This document shows, one piece after another, positions 14,497 to 24,300 of a stretch of DNA of 64,000 nucleotides (position 1 is its first letter; every line of letters starts with the position of its first letter). The notes under the pieces were generated by a model. It saw only the letters and a program-made list of their open reading frames with translations, had not been told where the DNA came from and ran no database searches. Both the position numbers and the translations under genes were made by a program. Source of the stretch: a virus; IMG/VR virus record IMGVR_UViG_3300023174_000057, positions 62,001-126,000 of that record; one strand, written 5' to 3'.

Positions 14497-15136
14497 GGCC
14501 AAACTGGGCGGTGTTTACCGCATCAATCTGTCCCCGATCCACTTCTATGTAGGCCGCACCTCTGATCTTTCCCGGAGGGCTCAGACGCATCTGCGGCTTC
14601 TCCGTCAGGGCAAGCATGAGAACGGGTATATGCAGCGGGTGTTCAACCAGTACCTCCAGTTTGAGTGGGAGATTTTGTTGCCCTGCGCGAGCACGGAGGA
14701 TGCTGTAAAAGCCGAGCAGTTCTTGCTCAACAGCTTGTTCAGGACAGATGGTTGCGTGAACCTGAGCCAGAATGCGGTGTACGGCCCCGGAATGACCGGG
14801 AAGCGGCACACCGAAGCCACGAAGAAGCTGATTAGGGAGGCCAGAACCTACCAGACCTTTTCTGATGAAACTCGGCAGAAAATGTCCCGTGCGAATAAGG
14901 GGAACCAGAGAGCCCGAGGGCACCGTCATCAGAAGTCGGATGATCTGCGACGAAGGATGTCGGAGGCCCAAAAGGGGAGGGCCTTCACAGAAGCCCATCG
15001 CCAAGCTCTGTCTCAGGCTTGGAAGAGTAGACCCCCAGTTTCGGATGCAACACGTCAGAAATTATCTACGGCCCAAAAAGCTCGTTGGGAAAAGGTACGT
15101 CTAGGGCAAACCGTTACCAGCCCGAGCGAGGATTGA
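14480..15136 (+). CDS. GIY-YIG homing endonuclease with NUMOD3-like repeats
   Basis: The N-terminus has GGVYRI and FYVGRT (the GIY and YIG strands), a helix with Arg, and a Glu in AVKAEQFLLN. The C-terminal half contains about four NUMOD3-like helices (ETRQKMSRANKGN, DLRRRMSEAQKGR and two more), which contact DNA. The gene is less GC-rich than its neighbours and is wedged between two fibre-like genes, overlapping the first by 17 bases. These are hallmarks of a free-standing homing gene. Confidence 0.85.
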   Translation: MMSLSRAKLGGVYRINLSPIHFYVGRTSDLSRRAQTHLRLLRQGKHENGYMQRVFNQYLQFEWEILLPCASTEDAVKAEQFLLNSLFRTDGCVNLSQNAVYGPGMTGKRHTEATKKLIREARTYQTFSDETRQKMSRANKGNQRARGHRHQKSDDLRRRMSEAQKGRAFTEAHRQALSQAWKSRPPVSDATRQKLSTAQKARWEKVRLGQTVTSPSED

Positions 15137-15139
15137 ACA

Positions 15140-16324
15140 ATGCCGCAACCGAACTTCCAAGTGGACGGGCTGAGGGTCGAGCCCGGATCGGGTCAGACCC
15201 TCACCATCACCCGCGACGCCGCCACGGGCTCCCTGCGGTTCACCGACGCCGTGGTCCCGGGCGGCATCAACCTCGCGTCCCTCGCGGGGCTGGGCACCAT
15301 CGCGGGCGTGTTGGTGGTGGGCGCTTCGGGCACGGGCGCGCAATACACGACCGTCCAGAGCGCGATCAACGCCGTCCCGGCGAATGCCAGCCTCACGAAC
15401 CCCTACGTCGTCCTTGTGATGCCGGGGGTGTACAGCGAGAATCTCACCATCGAGAAGGCCGGGATCACCGTGCAGGGCATCGGGCGCGCGGTGATCCAAG
15501 CCGCGAGCGTGGCGGGGACGGTCACGGTGCAGGAAGCCGTCGCTTCCGTCCCGACCTCCCTCACCCTGCGAAACCTCGTGCTCGTCAACGCCAACAACGG
15601 CGAGGCGTGCGTGGACATCGTCGGCGGCGCGGGTAGCACCGTGGGCGCAGACGGGATCACCCTCGACGGGTGCGATCTCCGTCCCACGGGCGTGGGCGGG
15701 TACACGGTGTACGCCGACACGGTGAACTACGTCACCCTCACGGGGTGCCAAGCCACGGGTGCTCCCGGCACGGCGAGCCTTCGGGTGAACCAGTGTGCGG
15801 GTTTCACCGCCCTCAACAGCACCCTCCCTGCCGTCCAAGCGGACTACACCACGGCGGGCAGCATCCCTTCGGTGGTGGGCAGTGCCTACTACCTGTCGGG
15901 ATGTCCCTCCGTTGGGAACGTCCTTTCGACACTCACCAACGCCGGGTCGCTGGTCATCAGCGGGTGCCCCTCCGTGGGGAATCTGACCCTCAACGGAAAC
16001 CGCACCCTCGCTGTAACCACCTCCAGCGTCGGAAACGTCACGGTCAACGGCACCACGGCTGCGACGCTCCGTAACTCGACGCGAGGTACGGCTGCGGGCG
16101 CGGGCACCCTGCTGGAGTCCCAACTGTCGGGCTCGACGGTGTTCGCGGCAAGCGCCACGGAGACAGTGACCTTCCCTGTCGCCCGACCGAATGCCAACTA
16201 CACGGTGTCGCTGGACACGGGGCTCAACACCGTGTCGCGGGTCACGAACAAGCTCACCACCAGCTTCGACATCGTGTTCACCGCCCCGGTGAGCACCACC
16301 GTCTACTGGACCGTTCTGTCCTAG
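15140..16324 (+). CDS. Right-handed beta-helix tail fibre/tailspike-like protein
   Basis: The 394-residue product has a pectin-lyase-type beginning (YTTVQSAINAVP, VLVMPGVYSENLTIEKAG, ITVQGIGRAVIQ) and then repeated strand turns of Val/Thr/Asn, as in pectinesterase-like beta helices of tailspikes. The last 50 residues match the C-terminal domain at 14068-14496. Catalytic residues of a lyase or esterase cannot be picked with confidence. It probably binds or depolymerises a host surface glycan. Confidence 0.7.
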   Translation: MPQPNFQVDGLRVEPGSGQTLTITRDAATGSLRFTDAVVPGGINLASLAGLGTIAGVLVVGASGTGAQYTTVQSAINAVPANASLTNPYVVLVMPGVYSENLTIEKAGITVQGIGRAVIQAASVAGTVTVQEAVASVPTSLTLRNLVLVNANNGEACVDIVGGAGSTVGADGITLDGCDLRPTGVGGYTVYADTVNYVTLTGCQATGAPGTASLRVNQCAGFTALNSTLPAVQADYTTAGSIPSVVGSAYYLSGCPSVGNVLSTLTNAGSLVISGCPSVGNLTLNGNRTLAVTTSSVGNVTVNGTTAATLRNSTRGTAAGAGTLLESQLSGSTVFAASATETVTFPVARPNANYTVSLDTGLNTVSRVTNKLTTSFDIVFTAPVSTTVYWTVLS

Positions 16325-16333
16325 CTATTTGCT

Positions 16334-16355
16334 CTATCGCGCCCCGTACTCTAGG
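16334..16355 (+). promoter_or_regulatory. Class II-like motif CTATC...CTAGG
   Basis: CTATC (16334-16338) and CTAGG (16351-16355) are separated by 12 bases in the gap before the gene at 16396. The arms pair only at CTA/TAG, weaker than at 5925. Confidence 0.35.
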
Positions 16356-16395
16356 TGGACCCCTGCCCTTGGGGGTTCCCCGTCGAGGTGTGAAG

Positions 16396-16923
16396 GTGAG
16401 CAAGTTCTGGGAAAACGGCGGGTTCTTTGTCCCTGCCACGGCGGGTTCGTTGGACTCCCACCTGTCCGGTGACTCCACGATGCAGGACTATGCCCGGGGC
16501 CGCAAGGCTTCGGGTCCGGTTCCATCGGGCACCCGTGTGGCGTTCTCCGGGGGGCTCTCAGCCCTACTCGCCTACCCCGACCCTCCCGAGCGCGGTGAGA
16601 CCGGCACGGTGGTGATGGTCCGCACGGCGATGGGTGACGCGACCGAGCAGGACGGGATGGTCTTCGTCAAGCTCGACAGCGGTCGCCTCGCCGCCCTTCA
16701 CCGAGAGCACCTCCGACGCGCTCCGACCGTTACCCGCACGGCCAACGCCTACCGGATGAACGTGACGGCGATGGGTGACCTGACGGACTTCATGAAGTCG
16801 GCGGGCGGGGGAGACGAGCTCATCCACAAGGCCACGAAGGACTTGTGGAAGTTGTCGAAGTCCGGTGGTGATTTCGTGATCGAGAGACTCTTCGACGAGA
16901 CGGGCAAGCCCCTCAAGGTGTGA
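16396..16923 (+). CDS. Structural-block hypothetical protein (175 aa)
   Basis: The GTG start follows AAGG; a longer reading to 16369 is possible but lacks a ribosome-binding site. Residues 45-100 form a small beta barrel-like block (GTRVAFSGG, GETGTVVMVR, MVFVKLDSGRLAALHREHL) recalling the one at 32278. The C-terminal part is helical. It is probably a head or connector accessory protein, judged from its neighbours. Confidence 0.5.
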   Translation: MSKFWENGGFFVPATAGSLDSHLSGDSTMQDYARGRKASGPVPSGTRVAFSGGLSALLAYPDPPERGETGTVVMVRTAMGDATEQDGMVFVKLDSGRLAALHREHLRRAPTVTRTANAYRMNVTAMGDLTDFMKSAGGGDELIHKATKDLWKLSKSGGDFVIERLFDETGKPLKV

Positions 16924-16924
16924 C

Positions 16925-17797
16925 ATGACCGACCGCAAGCCCGACCCCAAGAGCATCGCCCGCCGACAGATGATCCGCACGGCGGGAGAAGTCCGCTTCA
17001 TCAAGGACAAGTCCAACGACGCCAACCAGTGGGCGTGGAACGACTCCGGTCCCCAAGAGCGGAAGATCACCCCGGACTTCGCCTTCGACCCGAGGAACAC
17101 CAAGCCCCTCGCCAAGGTGCTGCGGTCCACCAACGCGGCACTGGGCCATGCCATGTCGGCCTACGCCATCTTCACGAAGATCAAGTCGGCGGATGTCTCT
17201 CCCGATGGCAGCTTGGGTGGCAAAGGGTACATCCAGAAGATCGCGGAGATGCGACGGGCTTACATGAACGTGGTGGAAGCCATGAGTGCCCTGTCCGACA
17301 CCCTGTACGACGAGATCCGTGCGCCTCACTGGGCGGCGGTGTCCCGGCAGGAAGATCCCGAGGAGCGCGCCGAGGTCGAGCAGATCGTCGAGGACGCGGT
17401 CGAGATCAAGCAAGACCCCGAGGGCTGGGCCGAGGACCAAGAAGACGAGATGGACGAGGAGAACGAGGAAGAGATGGCTGCGAAGGCCGTCAAACTCGCC
17501 TCCAAGTTCGCCGCAAAGGTCTGGTCTCCCGAGGTAGTGGACGAGATGTTGCCCGACGTAGAACACTCCAACACCATATGGGGGGTGGAGTCTAGCCTCC
17601 GTTCCACAGCCCCCCTCGTACATTTGGCCGAGGATCTCATCTGGCAGATGGGCTACGAAGAGTCCATGACCGGGGCAAAAATGGCGGCGGTTCCGTCCCT
17701 GCTGGCGTGGGCAAAGGCCCGAGGCCACTTGAAGACTATCCGGGGTGAATACGAGAAGGGCAAGAAGGACGGCTTTGAAGCCCGAGGTGACCAATGA
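16925..17797 (+). CDS. Structural-block hypothetical protein (290 aa)
   Basis: A helical protein with a very acidic middle (EDQEDEMDEENEEEM, about residues 164-178) followed by KAVKLASKFAAKVW, which resembles the RVASRYL-type motif. No enzyme motif. It overlaps the next gene (ATGA) and lies in the run leading to the terminase. It may be an internal head or connector protein. Confidence 0.5.
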   Translation: MTDRKPDPKSIARRQMIRTAGEVRFIKDKSNDANQWAWNDSGPQERKITPDFAFDPRNTKPLAKVLRSTNAALGHAMSAYAIFTKIKSADVSPDGSLGGKGYIQKIAEMRRAYMNVVEAMSALSDTLYDEIRAPHWAAVSRQEDPEERAEVEQIVEDAVEIKQDPEGWAEDQEDEMDEENEEEMAAKAVKLASKFAAKVWSPEVVDEMLPDVEHSNTIWGVESSLRSTAPLVHLAEDLIWQMGYEESMTGAKMAAVPSLLAWAKARGHLKTIRGEYEKGKKDGFEARGDQ

Positions 17798-19935
17798 GCT
17801 CCCGCACGCCCGATGGCGGCTATATGCCCACGTTTGCGAGCAACTATATGCTCGACGGCTTCGATTTCTCCGAGGAGTACGGCGAGGGACCGCTGATGAA
17901 CCACAAGATCCCCACCACCTCTCGCACCACCGGGATAGCCGCGCCCCCGCGCTCTGAGAACGGGATGGCCAAGCTCCCCGATGGGATCGTCACCAACCCC
18001 CGTGCAGCGGCGGTGGGCGATGACCTCTTCATGGGCGTGGACGGGACCGACGTGGGCGACCTGTCGGGGATGGTGCGGGAGGCGGCACACCTCTCGGACC
18101 TGTCGTGGCTGGAGCTCGCGGAGCAGGACCCCGACCGTCTCCCCAAGCAACACAACGACAAGGCCCTCCAAGGTCTGGCCGAGGCGTGGGGGACGACCGA
18201 CCGCACGGACGGCGTGGAGATCATCCCGAACGTGGTGGTTCCTCCCCCGCCCCGGTCACAGGTGGCCCTCTTGCCCGGGGACGACACCATGCGTCAACTG
18301 GTGGCGAGCGCCATGCGGAAGTCAGCCTTCGGGGTTCCCTTCCAGAACATCGTGGCGGATCTTGGGGCTCACCTTGGTGTGGCCCTCGCCCGCGTCCACA
18401 CGGACCCCCGGCTCCAGAAGCTCGCGGCGTCCATCCGTTCCGTCAAGGCCGAGCACGGCATCGTCGGCACCGTGTACCTGCGGGACAGCGCGTTCCCGGG
18501 TCTTCTCACGGGCAAGTGGGACCGGGAGATCAAGAAGCGGTGCGCCAGCGCCAAGTACTGGCTGACCCGTCCGGGGTCGAAGTTGGCCGCGTACCAGAAC
18601 TACCTCGGCAAGCAGGTGGTGACGGAGATCCCGTGGGGGGAAGCCCTCTCCCACTACCGCCCGACGCTGGAAGCATCGGGCAAGCGCCTCGCGTCGGGAG
18701 ACCCCAAGACGGTGCTGGTCGCCGCGCTCCGGGCTGATGCCACCCGCGCCAACAGGGACACCCACCACACCTACCACCTCACCCCGGCGCAGCGGGTGTC
18801 TTCGGAACAGGCGTGGAAGGTGTTCGCAAGCGCCCCAGCTTCCGAGCGGGAGGTCGTTCAGAAGAACATCGTGCGGGTCACCCCCGAGCAAGCCCGCCAG
18901 CGGTTCGCTAGCTGGGTGAAGGCCGGGATGCTCTCCGAGGATATGGCGCGGAAGTTTCTGGCTTCCGACCTGTCCGTCGAGGACAAGCTGCGGAACGGCG
19001 CGGCCCTCGTTGCCCGTGCAACAAAATCGTCGAAGTACGACGGGCAGGGTGTCGGCGCGAAGACACCTGAGCGACGCACCCGTAACGCTGATTGGGCGAC
19101 CGAGGAGAGCGAGAAGGTTGTCCGGGCGACCGAGGATCGCGCCGCGAAGTCCGCGAAGGACAAGGTGGCCTCCGTGTTTCGCGCGTGGGTGAAGTCCGGG
19201 ACTCTCACTCAAGACCAATCCGACCAGATCCTCTCTCGCGCATCGGGAGAGAAAGCCATCCGTCTCGGTCAACTCGTCATCAACCGTGCAAAGAAAGTTG
19301 AGTACACGGGGCAGGGTTGGGGTCGAAGCGTCCACACGGGCGGACCGACCAAGAAACTCGCGAGCGCGAACGACCCGAAGGTCAATCAGGTGCTTCGGTA
19401 CGCCAGCGCGCAAATGAACGAGGGCGCGGCGGGCAACGACCTCGATGTCCTTCTCAACTCCCGGTTCTCGCAGGAGTACCTCAAGGGCGCGAGTGAGCAA
19501 CTCGTCCAGCTTCGCAAGAAGCACGAGGGGCTGGCGGGACACGTCTACATCGCGGCAGACGCCTATGCGACCCCCACGGGCACGACGGGCTGCGACAAGG
19601 GCGCGCTGATCCACCGGGCCAACCAAGTGAAGGCCGTCCTCCAGATGGAGCGGTGCGGTAGCTGTGCCCACAACACCAGCGGGCACTGCCAGAAGTACGC
19701 AAAGCAACTGGTGGCCCTCGCTCCGGTGGCGAACCCCGAGAAGTACCAGCGGGAGACCATCCGTCTCGCCAACTCGGACGACAGCGAGCGCACGGCGGCA
19801 ATGTTCAACGCCTACGACCCCGGCGAGTTCGACCTCCAGAACGACTCGCTCGACACCTTCGATTACGACAACCTCCCTGACAACAAAACCCTTCACGGGG
19901 TGCTGTTTGAGGGGATGACCCTTCCCGAGGAGTGA
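17794..19935 (+). CDS. Large structural protein (713 aa)
   Basis: A long Lys/Arg/Ala-rich protein with repeated helical modules such as FRAWVKSGTLTQDQSDQILS and FASWVKAGMLSEDMARKFLA. These two modules are about 110 residues apart and clearly related. A Cys cluster, CGSCAHNTSGHC, near residue 625 could bind a metal. No named family. Position and size suggest a virion protein, perhaps injected or inside the head. Confidence 0.55.
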   Translation: MSSRTPDGGYMPTFASNYMLDGFDFSEEYGEGPLMNHKIPTTSRTTGIAAPPRSENGMAKLPDGIVTNPRAAAVGDDLFMGVDGTDVGDLSGMVREAAHLSDLSWLELAEQDPDRLPKQHNDKALQGLAEAWGTTDRTDGVEIIPNVVVPPPPRSQVALLPGDDTMRQLVASAMRKSAFGVPFQNIVADLGAHLGVALARVHTDPRLQKLAASIRSVKAEHGIVGTVYLRDSAFPGLLTGKWDREIKKRCASAKYWLTRPGSKLAAYQNYLGKQVVTEIPWGEALSHYRPTLEASGKRLASGDPKTVLVAALRADATRANRDTHHTYHLTPAQRVSSEQAWKVFASAPASEREVVQKNIVRVTPEQARQRFASWVKAGMLSEDMARKFLASDLSVEDKLRNGAALVARATKSSKYDGQGVGAKTPERRTRNADWATEESEKVVRATEDRAAKSAKDKVASVFRAWVKSGTLTQDQSDQILSRASGEKAIRLGQLVINRAKKVEYTGQGWGRSVHTGGPTKKLASANDPKVNQVLRYASAQMNEGAAGNDLDVLLNSRFSQEYLKGASEQLVQLRKKHEGLAGHVYIAADAYATPTGTTGCDKGALIHRANQVKAVLQMERCGSCAHNTSGHCQKYAKQLVALAPVANPEKYQRETIRLANSDDSERTAAMFNAYDPGEFDLQNDSLDTFDYDNLPDNKTLHGVLFEGMTLPEE

Positions 19936-19939
19936 GACT

Positions 19940-20569
19940 ATGCGCGTTGCCGCCCCGCCCAAGTTCAAGGTGCTCGTCGCGAACCTCGCTGGGAGTTCCG
20001 ACCCTGCCCGCAACACGGGGGGCAACCCCGTGAAGCTCCGCACGGGCTTCACCCTCCAGATGCTCCACACTCCCAGCGGTGTGGTCCGCACCAATGGGCC
20101 GACGCAGCAGCCCCCTCCCGTCAGCGCGGGGGCGAACATGGCGCGGATCGTGGTGACCTCTGCCCGGTACTGGGACCCTACGGTCGCCGCCCCCGGCCCG
20201 TTCTACTACCAAGAAGAGCTCCGCGCTTTCGATCAGTACCCGCAAGCGGCGACGGACTTCGGCGTGGGCGAGGGCAGCAACACGGGTCCCGTGAACACCA
20301 TCGCCAGCGAGATCGCAAGCTGGTTCAACGCCTCCGTCGCGGGGGTGAGCGCGACTTCGGTCGGCGCGACGGTTTACATGACCACCAACCGGGTAGATGC
20401 CCTGTTCCCGGTGCAAGCCACGAACGATATGTCGGCGCTGCTGGGCGGGCTGATCTTCACCCTGCAAGACGGGGCGGGGAACCCTCTCAATGTGGCGGGG
20501 CAGCGGCGTCGGTCGTTCTACCTCCCCAAGACCGTGAAGAGCCAGAGCGCCCCGGTGATCCTCCCTTGA
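19940..20569 (+). CDS. Virion-associated hypothetical protein (209 aa)
   Basis: Beta-rich, with many Gly/Ala/Thr/Val residues and no charge clusters, as in tail or neck proteins. No family is recognised. It ends 20 bases before the next gene, and GGTAGGATAGGGAC occupies that gap, with TAGGAT seven bases from the ATG. Confidence 0.5.
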   Translation: MRVAAPPKFKVLVANLAGSSDPARNTGGNPVKLRTGFTLQMLHTPSGVVRTNGPTQQPPPVSAGANMARIVVTSARYWDPTVAAPGPFYYQEELRAFDQYPQAATDFGVGEGSNTGPVNTIASEIASWFNASVAGVSATSVGATVYMTTNRVDALFPVQATNDMSALLGGLIFTLQDGAGNPLNVAGQRRRSFYLPKTVKSQSAPVILP

Positions 20570-20589
20570 GGGCGCGGTAGGATAGGGAC

Positions 20590-21351
20590 ATGGCCAATCC
20601 CGTAGACGAAATTCTTGACGAAGAGATCCCGACCACCGTAGTCAAGCGGGACTATCTCACCAAGGTCTCGCCCTACGTCACCGTGGACGAGCACGGCATT
20701 CGGCGCTTCCAGAGCTACGTCATCCCTCACGAGGCCAACCGGGTCAAAGTGGTGGACGACAAGGGCCAGACGAAGCTCCGCAAGATCGAGGACATCCAGC
20801 GCGGGGACACCATTGCTCTCAACGAGAGCGGGCTCCCGGTCTTCGTGGAGGGTCGCATTGGCAAGCCCCCCAAGAAGTTGGACGAGGCCCTCCCCCCGGC
20901 GACCCCGCTGATCGGTGACCTGATCCGCATCAAGACCGGGCACCTCCGCAACGACCCCATCCTCCAAGCCGCTGAGTCCGCGCCCGAGTCCGCCGAGGTG
21001 CTGAACCAAGTGGTGCTGGCCATCGGTGAAGAGGCGGCGTCACTACGGTTTGAAAGGATGGAGGCCGAGCGCAAGGGCGAGGACACGTCTCAGTTGTCCA
21101 TGCGCCGGGTCGCGGCCCTCAAGGCCATCGGTGACACTTGGATCAAGCGCAAGGAGCAGATCCAGAGCCGGGTGATCGACCTTGAGTCACCCGCCTTTCA
21201 AGCTCTGTTTCAGTTCATCTCCGAGACGTTCGTCCGCGCGATGCAGAGCGCCAACGTCCGACAAGAACTCGCGGACAGCGTTCTGGCCCAGTTCGTCAAA
21301 CTCCTTGACGATGCGTGGAAGAACGAAGCCAAGTCGCGCATGAAGGAGTGA
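20590..21351 (+). CDS. Protein preceding terminase; small-terminase candidate
   Basis: A 253-residue helical protein located ten bases before the large terminase gene, the usual place of a small terminase subunit. Middle and C-terminal helices (MRRVAALKAIGDTWIKRKEQ, then FVRAMQSANVRQELADS) could oligomerise. The N-terminal DNA-binding HTH of classical small terminases is not evident, so the call rests mainly on position. Alternatively it is an unrelated head protein. Confidence 0.4.
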   Translation: MANPVDEILDEEIPTTVVKRDYLTKVSPYVTVDEHGIRRFQSYVIPHEANRVKVVDDKGQTKLRKIEDIQRGDTIALNESGLPVFVEGRIGKPPKKLDEALPPATPLIGDLIRIKTGHLRNDPILQAAESAPESAEVLNQVVLAIGEEAASLRFERMEAERKGEDTSQLSMRRVAALKAIGDTWIKRKEQIQSRVIDLESPAFQALFQFISETFVRAMQSANVRQELADSVLAQFVKLLDDAWKNEAKSRMKE

Positions 21352-21361
21352 GGGCACTCCC

Positions 21362-24300
21362 ATGACTCTCGGCAACCTCGTCCTCTCTGGTGCCCGCGCC
21401 GTCGCCCCCGTGGGCAAAGTCCCGATCACGGCGAACATCATCGAGTTCGTCGAGGAGCCGTGGGGGCTGGGGATGCAGTTGTTCCCGATCCAGAAGATCA
21501 TCCTCAAAGCTCACTACGGCCTCCCGCTGGACGACACGCAGACCTTCACGGTGACTGATTGGCGGCGGCAGAACGCTCGCCAGATGACCGAGAAGGAGTA
21601 CCTCGCCTACCTGTACAGCGAGGGACGGTCGAACATCAAAGAGGTGGTGCCGGGGCACGAGCGCCGGGAGATGATTCTTTCCATCGGTCGCCGCAGCGGA
21701 AAGTGCGTGACGGGGGACACCCTCGTCCTCACCGACCGAGGCATTTACCCCATTGTAGAACTGGGCGACCCCAACGGTCCCGAGGTGCAGCCCCTCGCGG
21801 TGAGGGTGGCTCAAGAGGGCGGGGCGTCATCCACCTCTCGGTACTTCTACAACGGGGGCACGAAGCCCACCTACCGGATCACGTCTCACACGGGCGTGTC
21901 CGTGGAGGGTACGGGCAACCACCGGGTGAGGGTGCTGACTCCCGAGGGGGTCATTGACTGGAAGCACTTGGCGGACATCTGTCCGGGTGACGTTCTGGCA
22001 GTCCACCGTTCTACGAACCTCTGGGCTTCCGACCTCGTGGACGTGCGGGCACACCACGTCCGCGCTGTGCGCCGAGGGGCTGTTGTTCAGCCCGACACGT
22101 TCGACGAGCAGTGGGGACTTCTCATGGGCTACTTGGTGGGGGACGGCTCGTGGACCAACCGCACGTCCCTCGCCATTACCGTCGAGCACCCCGAGACCCG
22201 CACCGAGGTCGAGTCCCTCTTTACCGAACTCTGCGGGAAGTGCTCGTTCACGCACGACAAGCGCACGGCCCGCACGGGTGCCGTGAGGGTGTCTGACAAA
22301 GCCCTTCGGGAGTTCATGCACCGTCTGGGTTTCGACTGGGGCTGCGGGTCCCACACCAAGAGAACTCCGTGGGTGGTGCTGCGCTCCCCACGTCCCGTCG
22401 TTCGTGCCTACCTCCAAGGGCTCTTTGAGACGGATGGCACGGTCACGTCGGGCGGGATGTCGGTCTCGTTCTGTTCCGCCTCCCGTGATCTCGCCCGCGA
22501 GACACAGGTGCTCCTGCTCAACTTCGGGGTGGTGTCCCGCCTGCGGGTGAAGCACAACCGCAAGCTGAACCGGGACTACTACGAGGTCACGATCCGAGGG
22601 CTGCGGTCTCGACGCACCTTCGCCCGCGAGATTGGGTTCCGTTCCCGCAAGAAGCAGGAGCCCTTGGAAGCCGGGTTGGTGGCTCCCGTCCGTGAGGGCG
22701 GTGATACCGAGTCCGTGCCGCACCAGACGGGGTGGGTCGCACGACTGTTGGCGTCCATTCCCAAGGCGTTCCCCGGCAAGGGTTGGCAGCGCAGCACTCT
22801 CCGGGCGATTCTCGGCAATGTATGCAAGCCGGGAAGCCGTGAGGACCTCACATACAGCCGCATCCGTGCGTTCATCCCTGTCGCGGAGGGTTTAGGCGCG
22901 GATTCCGTGGTACTGGACCACTTCCGCGAACTGTTGCGGACGGACTACTTCTTTGACCCCGTGGTGTCCGTCACGCCCGGTGAGGCACGGGTCTACGACC
23001 TCAACGTGCCCGAGGGTGAGAGCTTCGTTGCCAACGGGCTGACCAACCACAACACGACCCTGTCAGCGTGCATTGCCGCGTTTGAGGCATACAAGCTCAT
23101 TTCCAAGGGCGACCCGCAAGCGTACTACGGGCTCCCTCAGAGCAACATGATCCAACTGATCTCGGTCGCCACCGACAAAGATCAAGCGGGTCTGCTCTAC
23201 CAAGAGGTGTCCGGGCACTTCCGTAACTGCGCGTTCTTCGGCCCGTACACCGCGAACAACACGATGAGCTATGCGCGGTTCCAGACGCCCAAGGACGTGG
23301 AGCGGTACGGGGCCTACTCGGACGACCCCAGTGCGAAGGCCACTATCAAGGTCACCTTCCGTAGCTGTGTGGCGAAGGGGCTTCGTGGCGCGGGCAACAT
23401 CGTGGTCATTCTCGACGAGGTGGCGCACTTCACCGACGCGGGGCAGTCTTCCGCCGACGCGGTGTACAACGCCGTCGTCCCCAGCACGTCCGCGTACTCA
23501 CCAAAAGACCCCCTTGATCGTCGCAAGCCCATCGGACAGGTAGAGGGCCGGATCATCTTGATCTCCAGCCCCCTTGGCCGTCAGGGGTTGTTCTACAAGA
23601 TGTTCCAGATCGGCATGGGCGGCGGCATGGCGGCGAGCAATATGCTGTGCATCCAAGCGCCGACGTGGGAGGTGAACCCCACGGTCCCCGCCCACGAGTT
23701 TGAGAAGCACTACCTCAAGGACCAAGCGGTCTTCTTCACGGAGTACGGCGGGGAGTTCAGCGACCGCACCCGTGGGTGGATCGAGCGCGGCGAGGACCTC
23801 GTGGCGTGCGTCAATAAAGACGCTCGACCCCAGCAGCGTGGCATCCCTCGCACCCCGTATTTTCTGGGGCTCGACCTTGGGTTGGTGGGTGACGGCACGG
23901 CAGTGTCCATCGGGCATCTCGATCCCGAGGGGCACATCGTGGTGGACCTCGTGGACCAGATCAAAGCGGGCGTGGGGAAGTACCACACCAAAGAGCGCCT
24001 CGACTTCGACGACGTGGCCGATTGGATTCTGGATCTGTCCAAGCGGTTCTACATACAGGAGGGGATGTTCGACCAGTGGGCGGGCATCCCGCTGGAGCAA
24101 GCCCTCTCCAAGCGCGGGCTGGGCCAGATGAAGGCCCAGCAGATGACGAAACAACTCACGTCCCAGATGTTTCAGAACTTCAAGGACATGATGTGGGACA
24201 AGAAGCTCGTCCTGTACGACCACCCCATCGCGCAGAACGAAACCCACTGCCCGTACATCGCGGAGCTCCTTGAGCTACAGGCCCAGTACCACAGCAAGTT

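Noticed and set aside
18322-20139. 605-codon minus-strand open frame
   Set aside because: Mirror of the 713-residue structural gene with high G/C third positions; no promoter or ribosome-binding site.
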